DNA of 64,000 bases. Source: Peptococcaceae bacterium CEB3 (lineage in GTDB: Bacteria > Bacillota > Desulfitobacteriia > Desulfitobacteriales > Desulfitobacteriaceae). Below are positions 1 to 8,557 of this stretch, piece by piece. The notes under the pieces were generated by a model, which saw only the letters and a list, made by a program, of their open reading frames with translations, did not search any database and was not told where the DNA came from. The translations under genes and the position numbers were made by a program. How positions within the stretch are numbered: the first letter of the stretch is position 1; every line of letters begins with the position of its first letter. Location of the stretch: the NCBI GenBank assembly GCA_001029295.1, contig LDXJ01000064.1:496001-560000 (forward strand), read 5' to 3'.

Positions 1-281
1 CCTCGTGATACGACGCCGCGAAACTTACGGCGGCGCATCTTCACACCTTCCACACGACACGATTTCGTTGGTGGCACAACTGGCACGTAACTGCCGACTT
101 TCACCACGTCAACCAAACCGCCGAAAATGATCTGAGACGGCTCACCACCGGGCGCATACACCACATCCGCTATGCGGATACGCTCAGCGTTGGGGTGAAG
201 CCGGGTAGCTATGACTCTGCCAACAACAACGCCGACCGCGGTAAGCAGACTTTCTGGTGCAGTTGTGGCAATTTGTGGCAT
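1..281 (-). CDS. tRNA-binding (EMAP II / PheT N-terminal-like) domain protein, 3' end cut off by window
   Basis: Reading the minus strand from an ATG at 279-281 gives an open frame running off the window (93 codons visible). It carries the signature of the OB-fold tRNA-binding domain seen in PheT, MetG C-termini and YtpR: a GRVIATRLHPNAERIRIADV stretch around residues 21-40, then SQIIFGG, then VGSYVPVVPP, then KMRRRKFRGVVSRG at the cut end. In PheT the next residues would be a M-(L/I)-CS motif, outside the window. There is no Shine-Dalgarno. A TATAAT at 289-294 lies only 7 bases before the ATG with TTGGTC (minus strand) 16 bases further up, so the mRNA would be leaderless. Leaderless starts suit Actinobacteria or Saccharibacteria better than a Firmicute. 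It could be a free-standing tRNA-binding protein or the start of pheT. Confidence 0.6.
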   Translation of the reverse strand, partial: MPQIATTAPESLLTAVGVVVGRVIATRLHPNAERIRIADVVYAPGGEPSQIIFGGLVDVVKVGSYVPVVPPTKSCRVEGVKMRRRKFRGVVSR

Positions 282-288
282 GCTATCG

Positions 289-316
289 ATTATATCCTAG
301 GTATCTATTTGACCAA
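289..316 (-). promoter_or_regulatory. Leaderless-type promoter of the tRNA-binding gene
   Basis: On the minus strand TTGGTC (311-316) and TATAAT (289-294) are separated by 16 bases. The ATG of the tRNA-binding-domain gene begins 7 bases after the -10 box, so the predicted first transcribed base coincides with the start codon. Confidence 0.5.
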
Positions 317-408
317 GCATATAGATTCACGCGCGTTGTGTCCGGGCATTGCCTTGGGTGTGGATATCAGTGAAGCGTTGCGGTATGGCGTCTATCGACT
401 TCGGCGTC

Positions 409-1145
409 CTATGCCCCGTTCCACACATACTGGCTGATCAACGGGCCAGGATAGGCATCCGACCGGACCATGATTTCATCGAAGATCACGTCGTGGGTAG
501 TCGGCGACACCGGGTTAGACATGGGACCCCACTCCAGGTAGTCGATCAGGCCGGTGGCCATGGGCGCGGTGATCGTTTCGGTGGGTGTGGTCGAGGGCAG
601 GTTCGCACCCAGGTAGATGTTCAGCGTCTGCGTACCGGAGGAGCCCACCTTCCACTCCAGCCGGAACCACTGCCCGGCCGTCACTGCGGACACGTTTTGG
701 TGGCCTGGACGGTGTTGGACCCGTCCTCCAGCTCGAGATGACTGCCCCCGCTGGTGCTAGCGATCTGTACCCGGGCCAGGTGTGTACCGTTGATGCCACC
801 GTTCTTCGCCGTCAGGATCGGCACCGGGCTGGAAGCGAGTGTGGGAATCTGGACGTATTGCCGTACGTACGCCGTGGCAAGCGAGGATGGCAGGGCCTTG
901 CCCCAGAAGGCGTAGGCGCCAGTGCCCGCGGGCAACGCGATCTGACCGGCGCGGCCACCGTCCACACCGCCCGACACGAACGTTGCCGCCGATGAGGTGG
1001 TGTAGTTGTCGGAACCGTCACCGGGATTGTTCGTGAAGTTGGTGGTCGTCTTGTCCGCGACCGCCCCGACCGTGCCGTTGAACGACTCGGTGAACACCGC
1101 CGGCCCCAATGCCGTGACGATAGGGCTGAATAGAAACTTTCCCAA
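409..1145 (-). pseudogene. Concanavalin A/LamG-like structural protein, GC-rich, interrupted by one frameshift
   Basis: Two minus-strand frames join into one beta-rich protein: 681-1145 (154 aa) and 409-693 (94 aa in the next frame). The first frame reads to ...VQATKT and then into a stop. The second continues with SAVTAGQWFRLEWKVG. Restoring one base near 690-697 would give a continuous chain of roughly 240 residues. Content is Gly/Thr/Ser-rich with TFVSGG, YVRQYVQIP, LELEDGSNTVQ and DVIFDEIMVRSDAYPG, resembling LamG/polysaccharide-lyase-type beta-sandwich domains of actinobacteria or actinophage structural proteins. GC is much higher than the following genes. The N-terminus is probably artificial: the high-GC sequence ends near 1115-1145, where AT-rich Firmicute DNA begins. 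The function is not known. The frameshift may be a sequencing error or real decay. Confidence 0.45.
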
Positions 1146-1243
1146 TGAGTTTTCACTTGACTTATCACATAATTGGACTTAGTATAATATTAATCATAGG
1201 ATAAGATCTAGAATGATAAAATTGACTTAAGGGGAATATAGGA

Positions 1244-1837
1244 ATGAATAGAAGAGAACGCAAAAAAGAAGAAACGAGAAAAAACATCATATCTTGTGCG
1301 GTACGACTTTTCAAAGAGAAAAGTTTCCAGGAAACCCTCGTCGACGAAATTTCCGAAAACGCCGATGTGTCCAAAGGGACCCTGTATAACTATTTTCCGG
1401 ACAAAGAATCCATCTTAGTTGATTATTTTCAATTGATCATTGCCGACTATGGTAAGAGAATTAAAGAAAGCCTCATGGTAAAGAATGTCATAGAGGTAAA
1501 ACTGAATAAACTTCTCAATTTGATGAATGAAATATTCGCAAACGATCTTGAACTAACAACTGTTTACTTCAAATACAGGATGCAGAAGTTTTTCGATACC
1601 GATCCTTTTGACAATTCTCGCCGAAGCGGTCTGGAAAACCTTGTTCTTGCAATCATTAAGGATGCTCAGGATAACTATGAACTGAGGAGTGACATACCTG
1701 CCTTAGTCATAGCGCGCGCCTTTCTGATATTGACAATGGATTTTTTCATATTAAACCTAGCCAGAAAAGGATCTAATGAAACAGAAAATACGAATCGCCA
1801 GTTGCTGAACCTTTTTCTCGATGGGGCCAGGCCATAA
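1244..1837 (+). CDS. TetR/AcrR family transcriptional regulator
   Basis: A 197-aa one-domain regulator. The N-terminal TetR helix-turn-helix is clear: RKNIISCAVRLFKEKSF, then VDEISENADVSKGTLYNYFPDKESI (about residues 13-60). The remaining helical part is the variable ligand-binding domain, which I cannot match to a ligand. The ATG follows AAGGGG (1229-1234) with good spacing. The gene is AT-rich (lysine codons AAA, many ATA/TTA) relative to the window. It lies 40 bases upstream of the Rph/PEP-synthase-like gene on the same strand, so it probably controls itself and that gene. A possible promoter upstream is TTGACT at 1157 and TATAAT at 1183-1188 (20-base spacer, not ideal). CTTATC (1161) and GATAAG (1200) form a loose inverted repeat around the -10. 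Confidence 0.9.
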   Translation: MNRRERKKEETRKNIISCAVRLFKEKSFQETLVDEISENADVSKGTLYNYFPDKESILVDYFQLIIADYGKRIKESLMVKNVIEVKLNKLLNLMNEIFANDLELTTVYFKYRMQKFFDTDPFDNSRRSGLENLVLAIIKDAQDNYELRSDIPALVIARAFLILTMDFFILNLARKGSNETENTNRQLLNLFLDGARP

Positions 1838-1877
1838 TTGGTTTGGCAGCGTGTAAAAAATAATAGGGGGATTTAGC

Positions 1878-4535
1878 ATGGAGAAATATGTTCTCCAATT
1901 TCAGGCAATTGATAAATCTTCTCTGTTTTATGTCGGAGGGAAAGGCGCGAACCTTGGCGAGATGACCAAAGCGGGTTTTCCCGTTCCCAAAGGTTTTTGT
2001 GTGACAACTTGGGCTTACCGCTCTTTTATCGAAACGAGCCAAGAGATGGCTGCATTGTTTCAGCAGCTAGACTCGTTAGGCTATGACAGTTTGGAGCAAA
2101 TCAGTAAATTGGGGCAGCAGATACGTGGACACCTCAATTCGCTTCTCATGCTTGACAAGATCCAAATTGAGATCATGCAGGCGTGGGAAATAACAGGCAA
2201 GGATAAAGGCTATGCAGTCCGCTCCAGCGCGACCGCGGAGGACTTGCCGACAGCCTCTTTTGCCGGACAACAGGATACTTATTTAAATGTCTGTGGGCTG
2301 GAGCAACTTCTTAAGGCAGTACAAAATTGTTGGGCATCTCTCTTCACGGACCGAGCCATTTCCTATCGTGCTAAAAATGGTTTTGACCACCGATCGGTTT
2401 ATCTTTCGGTGGTGGTTCAAGAGATGGTCCTTCCGGAAGTATCTGGGATTATGTTTACGGCTGATCCTGTTACAGGCCGTCGGAAAACCGTCTCCATCGA
2501 CGCCAGCTTCGGCCTGGGTGAAGCTCTGGTCTCAGGGTTGGTCACAGCGGATTTGTACCAAGTCCGGTTCGGCAAAATCACCCAAAAAAGGATATCTTCT
2601 AAGAAAGTAGCTATCTATTCTGCTCCTGAAGGGGGAACAGTGACCCAGGAGCTTCCCCTGGAAAAACAGGAAGCGCAGGCATTGCCGGATGAGCAAATCC
2701 TGAACTTGGCGGCTCTGGGACAGAAGGTCGAAGCGCATTACGGATCTGAGCAAGACATTGAATGGGCTTTAGCCGATGGGCAATTATACATTTTACAAAG
2801 CCGCCCGATCACCTCATTGTATCCTTTGCCAAAAGTTTCCGAGGACAAATTTCATGTATATATTTCCGTTGGCCACATCCAAATGATGACAGACGTCCTA
2901 AAGCCTTTAGCCATATCCCTTTTTCAAAACCTGCTTGACTTTCTCAAGAAGGAGCCCATGATTTCAGAGAATTATTTTATCTGCAAAGCCGGTGGCAGAG
3001 TGTTTGCCGATGTGACCGGACCTCTTCTCCTGAAACCCGTCCGGAAGAGACTCCTGCGCGTGATGAAGGGAATGGATGAAATACTGGGGTCAGCCTTAGC
3101 TGAGGTAATTCAACGGGAAGATTTTAGGAATTTGTCTTTACCAAGAGCAGAAGTGAGGCGAACTGTTAGGAAATTAGTCCCCATCATTATCCCGGTTTTT
3201 TTAAAAGTAATTGACAACTTACTTTTCGCAGACCCGAGTAAAGCGAAAGACAAGCTGGCAATGCTAATGGAAAAAGCCGTGCAGGATAGTAAAGAGAAAA
3301 TACTTTGGGCTGCCGGAGCGGAGCGGATACGTCAGATCCAAAAAAGCACGGGAAATATCGTGCCGGATGTCATTTCCAAAGTTCCGGTTTATTGGATTGC
3401 GGGACTCCTGGCCGCCGGTTCCCTCGAAAAAAAGCTGAAAAGGCAGGTTGGTGAAAAACGTAGCGCTTATTTATTAAGCCAATTGAATAAGTCATTGCCG
3501 GGAAATGTTACGACAGAACTTGGTCTGAAGTTGGGAGATCTCGCCGATACAGCCAGAAAGTACCCTAAAGTCATTGATTATCTGGCCAGAGCCAGAAGGG
3601 AAACTTTTTATGAAGAACTATCCGAAATCAGGGGAGGAGCGGAATTTAAACGTGAGCTTGATCAATTCCTTGAGGAATACGGTATGCGCTGCACCGGGGA
3701 AATCGATATTACGAAACCGAGATGGTATGAAGACCCTACGCAACTGGTGTCTCCTATTCTTAGTCACATCCGTACGTCTGCGCCGGGGGGACACCGGGAA
3801 AAATTTAGGCAAGGGGAAATTGAAGCAGAACACGCGGCGAAGGAGATTCTCGCTCAGTTTGGTTTCTGGGAAAAGATTCGACTCTCCCGTTTGCTTAAGT
3901 TGTACCGGAATCTTATGGGAATGCGTGAACATCACAAATTTGCGGTGATTTTGCATTTAGGGATCTATAAACGGGCTATTATGGAAGAGGCGCAGAGCTT
4001 TGTCCAAAGGGGAATTTTTCGCTCCGAGGAAGATGTATTCTACCTTACGCTGGAAGAAATCATCGCCTTGGAAGAGGGCCGTTTCGCAGGCAACGTTGAG
4101 GAATATATTGCGGGCATTAAGAAACGATATGAGCAGTATGAAAAGCTTACGCCGCCTCGAGTTATGACCAGCGAAGGGGAAATTATTACCGGAAAGTTAA
4201 GGGATATACAGGCGCCGGAAGGTGCTCTCGTTGGTTTACCGGTTTCAGCAGGAATAGTTGAAGGCATTGCCAGAGTCGTGGTTAAGCTGGAAGATGCGAA
4301 GCTTAATCCAGGTGAAATACTAGTGGCTCCCTATACTGATCCTGGGTGGACACCTCTGTTTACTTCGGCGATTGGCTTAATCACAGAAATAGGCGGCATG
4401 ATGACCCACGGTTCGGTGGTGGCCCGTGAATATGGCATCCCGGCGGTAGTGGGCATTGACAAAGCTACGGAAATCATTAAAGATGGTGTTCGCGTAAGAG
4501 TAAACGGGACAGAGGGGTATGTTCAAATATTGTAA
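1878..4535 (+). CDS. Rifampin phosphotransferase (Rph)/PEP synthase-family enzyme
   Basis: 885 aa with the three-part layout of Rph and PEP synthase. The N-terminal ATP-grasp PEP/pyruvate-binding domain has GGKGANLGEM near residue 20, AVRSSATAEDLP near 112, and closes with QSRPIT near 308. The middle region (about 330-760) is divergent. The C-terminal swivelling phosphohistidine domain has GGMMTHGSVVAREYG, with the catalytic His at residue 844. In Rph enzymes ATP, water and rifampicin give 21-phosphorifampicin, AMP and Pi, with the phosphate carried by this His. PEP synthase uses pyruvate instead. Length and His position fit Rph-like proteins (about 860-890 aa) better than the roughly 800-aa PpsA, but the middle substrate domain cannot be assigned by eye. 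The neighbouring TetR suggests drug-inducible expression. Codon use is AT-richer than the core genes further right. Confidence 0.75.
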   Translation: MEKYVLQFQAIDKSSLFYVGGKGANLGEMTKAGFPVPKGFCVTTWAYRSFIETSQEMAALFQQLDSLGYDSLEQISKLGQQIRGHLNSLLMLDKIQIEIMQAWEITGKDKGYAVRSSATAEDLPTASFAGQQDTYLNVCGLEQLLKAVQNCWASLFTDRAISYRAKNGFDHRSVYLSVVVQEMVLPEVSGIMFTADPVTGRRKTVSIDASFGLGEALVSGLVTADLYQVRFGKITQKRISSKKVAIYSAPEGGTVTQELPLEKQEAQALPDEQILNLAALGQKVEAHYGSEQDIEWALADGQLYILQSRPITSLYPLPKVSEDKFHVYISVGHIQMMTDVLKPLAISLFQNLLDFLKKEPMISENYFICKAGGRVFADVTGPLLLKPVRKRLLRVMKGMDEILGSALAEVIQREDFRNLSLPRAEVRRTVRKLVPIIIPVFLKVIDNLLFADPSKAKDKLAMLMEKAVQDSKEKILWAAGAERIRQIQKSTGNIVPDVISKVPVYWIAGLLAAGSLEKKLKRQVGEKRSAYLLSQLNKSLPGNVTTELGLKLGDLADTARKYPKVIDYLARARRETFYEELSEIRGGAEFKRELDQFLEEYGMRCTGEIDITKPRWYEDPTQLVSPILSHIRTSAPGGHREKFRQGEIEAEHAAKEILAQFGFWEKIRLSRLLKLYRNLMGMREHHKFAVILHLGIYKRAIMEEAQSFVQRGIFRSEEDVFYLTLEEIIALEEGRFAGNVEEYIAGIKKRYEQYEKLTPPRVMTSEGEIITGKLRDIQAPEGALVGLPVSAGIVEGIARVVVKLEDAKLNPGEILVAPYTDPGWTPLFTSAIGLITEIGGMMTHGSVVAREYGIPAVVGIDKATEIIKDGVRVRVNGTEGYVQIL

Positions 4536-4710
4536 AGTCTCGGTAGCTATCAAAGCCTGCCCTCATTAGTTCGCCAGACCGTCGCGCAGCCTCCCGCTTC
4601 AGTTGCACACGTTTGGGAGCTTTATCGGCTGAAAATGCACTAAAAATGCATTATTATGGGTCATTCCACATTTCCTCCCGAACTGTTTCCAGTTCATTGA
4701 GGCCAGAGGC

Positions 4711-5542
4711 GGGGGAGTGGAGTATGCCGTATCGGCGGGCGGCCGAGGCGGTCGGGGCCCTAGTGACTCCTTTTTTCCTGGGGGGCGGAAGGATGGTCCA
4801 GCCTGCCCCTCCCGGAATCCGCCCGGGGGGCGGAGCGATTTGGTGAGGAGTGGCGCGGGCTTTTATCCGGACAGGACATCCTTTTCCTTTGCTCGCCGCA
4901 CAACCCCACCGGCACGCTGTTGAACCGCAAGCAGTTTGAAATTCTCCTCGAAGTCGCTCATACCTGCGACTGCCGGGTGATTTTCGACGAATCATTCATC
5001 GATTTCCTGCTGGATGAAAAGCGCTGGTCCGCCCGCGAGTACCTAGCCAGCTACTCCAACCTGACGGTCGTCTATTCTTTGACCAAGTTTTACAGCTTGC
5101 CCGGACTCCGCTTGGGAGCCGCCTTTGGCCCGGCCCGCGATCTTGAACGTTTCCAGGAGGCACGCGATCCCTGGTCGGTGAATGTCTTGGCTCAGGAGGC
5201 CGGTTTGGCCGCTTTGGAGAACCGAACTTACGCTGAGGATGTGCGGAAGAAGTTGACAGAATGCCGGCATTTCTTTTATTCGGAGTTTGAAGGACAAGAG
5301 TTTGGGAATTGGCGGCTCAGACCGACGTGCGTGAATTTCGCCCTGCTGGAGCTGAGAACAGGAAAATCCGACCGTTCAACAGAATCTTGGGGGAACGGGG
5401 TATCCTCGTCCGCGACTGTTCGAACTTTGCGGGATTAGAGGGGGAATTTGTCCGCATCGCCGTCAAGAAGGAGTCGGACATGGCGAAGCTGCTCTCGGCG
5501 CTCCGGGAAATAGAGGACGAAGGGAACTTTTTCAGAGTCTGA
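4711..5542 (+). pseudogene. cobD: cobD-like aminotransferase (threonine-phosphate decarboxylase), truncated and frameshifted
   Basis: Remnant of a fold-type I PLP enzyme of the CobD/HisC group, which makes (R)-1-amino-2-propanol phosphate for cobalamin. Three reading frames are needed. YRRAAEAVGA lies at about 4729-4760. From about 4780 another frame carries LFLCSPHNPTGTLLNR (about 4880-4930), then VIFDESFIDFL and SLTKFYSLPGLRLG, whose Schiff-base Lys codon is 5085-5087. After about 5370 a third frame gives NRILGERGILVRDCSNFAG and ends at 5542. About the first 80-100 residues are missing. With N-terminal loss and at least two internal frameshifts it cannot make a working enzyme. The intact-looking piece beginning with TTG at 4920 is not a real start: its frame is open upstream through the NPTG motif. 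No other cobalamin genes are nearby. Confidence 0.7.
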
Positions 5543-5575
5543 CGACGTTCAATGTATTTTGGCTTCATCGCTATC

Positions 5576-6004
5576 TCACTTGTGATTCATCAACACTAGT
5601 CCTATTACACTAAATCCGATTCCTATAATGTTTATAATATTTAACTTCTCTCTGAAAAGCATAGCTCCGACGGGAATTAGCAGAAGTGTTACTGCTACAC
5701 TCGAAAAGAGGGACGCACGATTGAGGTTCCACCCGGCACGATAAGCCAGTAAGAACCCAAACTCCAGTCCGACTATTGCAATACCTAGTGCATAACTGGC
5801 CCAGTTCAACTCTTTAAAGGATAGCAAAATAGATTGACCTTTCAGGTAAAATGGTAAGCAGATGGCGGAAAAAATTATAGCTGTCGAATATGTTATTATA
5901 AGTGAAACAAAGGGGTTAACTTGTGGTGAGATTGATTTTTGGAATAATTGATATAATACATTAGACAGAACCGTGAGCCCTATTGAAAAGAAATATAGTG
6001 CCAT
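5576..6004 (-). CDS. EamA/DMT-type membrane protein (half-size)
   Basis: 142 aa, very hydrophobic, with about five membrane segments (residues ~3-21, 33-55, 66-88, 98-117, 121-139) and a near-terminal helix ending LVLMNHK. This is the size and layout of a single EamA half, so a homodimer or heterodimer would be needed to transport anything. The substrate is unknown. AGGGAGG at 6011-6017 (minus strand) lies 6 bases before the ATG. The gene is AT-rich, like the radical SAM gene upstream, and both read in the same direction with a 296-base gap that contains a G-quadruplex motif. Confidence 0.7.
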   Translation of the reverse strand: MALYFFSIGLTVLSNVLYQLFQKSISPQVNPFVSLIITYSTAIIFSAICLPFYLKGQSILLSFKELNWASYALGIAIVGLEFGFLLAYRAGWNLNRASLFSSVAVTLLLIPVGAMLFREKLNIINIIGIGFSVIGLVLMNHK

Positions 6005-6300
6005 TAGTATCCTCCCTGGCGGGCGATTCGCCGCCCTAATTGGTTAGGTGGAGTGGAGGTGTTATAGTTATCCTCCCCGTCCAGATTAGGTAATCTGATG
6101 CATCGCGAGATGGTCAAGAAACGAGTTTGAGGCCGAGGAGAAGACTGGTCGGGGGTCGGGTCGGTCGGGGTCGGGGGTCACCCGAAAAGGGATGCTAGGC
6201 CCCAAAATCGATAGTATTCGCATCACCAGTATTCGATAGGGCACAGGAGAGGTGCAATTATCGCACGCGAGGACTCTGTGACAACGTTCTCCGTATTTTC
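6005..6300. other. Intergenic region with strong G-quadruplex motif
   Basis: No gene was found. On the plus strand 6151-6177 reads as runs of 5, 3, 4 and 5 guanines with short loops (TC, TCGGTC, TC), a textbook intramolecular G4. Because the flanking genes read leftward, the G-run would be in the non-template-equivalent strand of their transcript (C-rich in the RNA). The gap is GC-rich while its neighbours are AT-rich. Confidence 0.6.
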
Positions 6301-7458
6301 TTAGCTTGTTAATTTAGTCCTAACGGGCAAAAGTAGTTCGGAGATTAGGTATGAAATCCGTTCTTCCAGATCGATTTTAGCAATATGTTCGTTTTCTACC
6401 GACACTAGGGACTTAAAATCCCCATAGCATTGGCAAGATAAGGTAAGTATTCCACTTGGATCTTTTGTACTGTTATATAAATCGATGGCCTTATACAGTT
6501 TCTTATCACAATTAGGGCAATTGCTTATAAACTTTTCTGGGATAGGAAAAAATTCGAATCCTCCTATTCTAACTTCAAACGGAAGATTAATATTGCGCTT
6601 GGTCAATTCGATAAATAGCTCTTTAATTATCCATCCTTTTGGGGGCTGATATATTCCATTAGTAAATAAAAACTCAACCAAAGTCCCGCTTTGGACACTG
6701 ACGGGTTCCAAAGAAACTATATCAGTTAATCCATTAAGTTTTTCTAATGTAGATAGAGTATCCTCTATTGATTCCTGAATGGTTAAAAATAATGGCTTAA
6801 TACTTAGATATTTTAATGCCTTAATATTTCCATATCTCTTAATTTTATATATGGCTTCTTCATATTCTTTGAAAGTGAAACCTTTATTAATGCATAAATC
6901 CCTTATTGTTTCATTCATACTCTCTAAGCCTATGCCTATTTCTACCACTTGATCTTTGATAACACTTTGGATAAGATCTAACGTTTCGTCAGTAATATAC
7001 GCAGGACGGCTTTCTAGTACTATGGACTTGATATTTTTGTTGTCATTGATTTCCTTGAGGATTTGGTACAAGTCCTCTTGCGGGATCTCGTTTTCGTTTA
7101 AAATTGAACCCGCATTATAGATACAAAGCATGGGGTACTTTGAGAAATCGTATTTTCTATATTCCTGCATAAATTGAATATAAAAAGCTCCTTTAGGAAG
7201 TGGATTTCCTGTGGTGGTTCCGAAGTAATGACCACACATGAAACACCCTCCAGCTTCTGTAGTGCTCCATTCACATCCTTTGCTTCTAAGGAAGAAAATG
7301 ACTCTTTCTATCGATTCGCCATTTAAGAAACCTTTATTTACTGTTGAATGGGCAACTTTATAGCAATTGATAGTCCGTGATTTGATTCTTTCCCTGGACT
7401 TCAGACGTTCGTTTAACTGCGTTAATAGCCTTTTCTTGTGTGTTTTATTATCTAGCAT
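6301..7458 (-). CDS. Radical SAM protein related to archaeosine synthase subunit RaSEA (TIGR01210-like)
   Basis: 385 aa from the ATG at 7456-7458, which sits 7 bases after GGAGGAG (7466-7472, minus strand). A GTG two codons upstream is less well placed. The cluster motif is SKGCEWSTTEAGGCFMCGHY, a CX9CX2C pattern (about residues 62, 72, 75). This matches the GC-W-S...GGC-MCG signature of the RaSEA-like family rather than the usual CX3CX2C. Radical SAM features follow: YNAGSILNENEIP, VLESRPAYI, VEIGIGLES and SLEPVSVQSGT. A C-terminal CPNC...CQC cysteine set may bind zinc, as in RaSEA. In archaea RaSEA converts lysine-modified preQ0-tRNA to archaeosine; the bacterial substrate is unknown. GC is far below the window average and no queuosine genes are adjacent, which suggests transfer. 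Confidence 0.75.
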   Translation of the reverse strand: MLDNKTHKKRLLTQLNERLKSRERIKSRTINCYKVAHSTVNKGFLNGESIERVIFFLRSKGCEWSTTEAGGCFMCGHYFGTTTGNPLPKGAFYIQFMQEYRKYDFSKYPMLCIYNAGSILNENEIPQEDLYQILKEINDNKNIKSIVLESRPAYITDETLDLIQSVIKDQVVEIGIGLESMNETIRDLCINKGFTFKEYEEAIYKIKRYGNIKALKYLSIKPLFLTIQESIEDTLSTLEKLNGLTDIVSLEPVSVQSGTLVEFLFTNGIYQPPKGWIIKELFIELTKRNINLPFEVRIGGFEFFPIPEKFISNCPNCDKKLYKAIDLYNSTKDPSGILTLSCQCYGDFKSLVSVENEHIAKIDLEERISYLISELLLPVRTKLTS

Positions 7459-7563
7459 TGACACTCTCCTCCATTTTCGATAAAATCTGAAAGACAGAAA
7501 GATGTTTAAACCGCAGGCTAGCCAAATTTTCTATTCCCTCGCTATTTAATGTACCATAGGCCT

Positions 7564-7592
7564 AATCACCATAAAAGCGGATAATAGTGATT
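7564..7592. promoter_or_regulatory. Candidate LysR-regulator binding site
   Basis: AATCAC (7564-7569) and GTGATT (7587-7592) form an inverted repeat in the gap between the radical SAM gene and the divergent LysR gene, where such regulators usually bind. Confidence 0.3.
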
Positions 7593-7641
7593 GCATCAAT
7601 CATAAATAATGATGACTTAGGAATTGAGGGGGACGAGATAC

Positions 7642-8553
7642 ATGGAACTGCATCAATTAAGAATATTTTTGGCTGTAGCGGAAGAGAGTAGCTTTACACG
7701 GGCAGCCGAAAAACTGGGGTATGTGCAGTCAAATATTTCAGGTCAAGTCCGGGTGCTCGAAGGGGAACTAGACACAAAGCTGTTTGAACGTCTTGGCAAA
7801 CGGGTAGCACTTACGAGCGATGGAGAAAAGCTGGTACGTCATGCTAAAAAGCTTTTAAGGTATGCGGCGGAGACTAAAGAGGAGATGTCTAGATCATCGC
7901 TGCCAAATGGCACAATTAGGATAGGAATTGCCGAATCGTTGCTCGTTTTTAGATTGCCTTGGTTGTTTAGAGAATACGGTAGACTCTATCCCCAGGTTAA
8001 ATTGGTGATTCAGCAGGGCACCTCAGTTGATTTACGTCAATGGTTACGGGACAATACAATTGATGTTGCTTTTGAACTTGATAACGTAATTAACGACGCA
8101 GATCTCCTAGCCCAGATCCTGTGCGAAGAACAAATGGTGATTGTAGCAGGCCACGGGCATTGTCTGGTCAGAAAAGGAACTATCGAACCTGAAGACATTA
8201 GGAAGGAGTCGTTTATATTTACAGAGCAAGGGTGTAGCTACAGATCTGCAATGGAAGTACATCTTAGTAAATTGGATATACGTCCTTACTCGTCTTACGA
8301 AGTTGATAGTGTTGGGGCTATTAAGCAGCTTGTGGCTAGCCGTTTAGGGATAGCTCTGTTGCCTCGTGTTGCAGTAGAAACGGAATTAGTTAGCGAGAGA
8401 ATAATTGCTCTGGGCTGGAGTGGACCAAAGATAGAAATGTTTACTCAGGTTATTTATCACAAAAACAAGTGGATATCCCCCGCCTTGGCGTCACTACTAG
8501 ACTTAGTAGAGAAAGAATTTCCCTACCGCCAGTTTCCGAATTACTGCTTATAG
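7642..8553 (+). CDS. LysR family transcriptional regulator
   Basis: 303 aa. The N-terminal winged HTH is classic: MELHQLRIFLAVAEESSFT, RAAEKLGYVQSNISGQVRVLE, LFERLGKRVALT (residues 1-60). It is followed by two periplasmic-binding-like lobes that bind a co-inducer. I place the start at the ATG at 7642, because GAGGGGG (7625-7631) precedes it; the TTG at 7624 overlaps that ribosome site. It is divergent from the radical SAM gene, so it may control it. The effector cannot be inferred. A 14-bp perfect hairpin follows directly. Confidence 0.9.
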   Translation: MELHQLRIFLAVAEESSFTRAAEKLGYVQSNISGQVRVLEGELDTKLFERLGKRVALTSDGEKLVRHAKKLLRYAAETKEEMSRSSLPNGTIRIGIAESLLVFRLPWLFREYGRLYPQVKLVIQQGTSVDLRQWLRDNTIDVAFELDNVINDADLLAQILCEEQMVIVAGHGHCLVRKGTIEPEDIRKESFIFTEQGCSYRSAMEVHLSKLDIRPYSSYEVDSVGAIKQLVASRLGIALLPRVAVETELVSERIIALGWSGPKIEMFTQVIYHKNKWISPALASLLDLVEKEFPYRQFPNYCL

Positions 8554-8557
8554 AATC

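Noticed and set aside
195-741. Plus-strand frames at 195-437 and 349-741
   Set aside because: They lie antisense to the tRNA-binding and lectin-like genes, have Arg-rich shadow composition and no ribosome site.
4920-5438. A 172-aa plus-strand ORF taken as a complete aminotransferase
   Set aside because: Its frame is open upstream through the NPTG motif and the conserved C-terminus continues in another frame, so it is the middle of a frameshifted cobD remnant.
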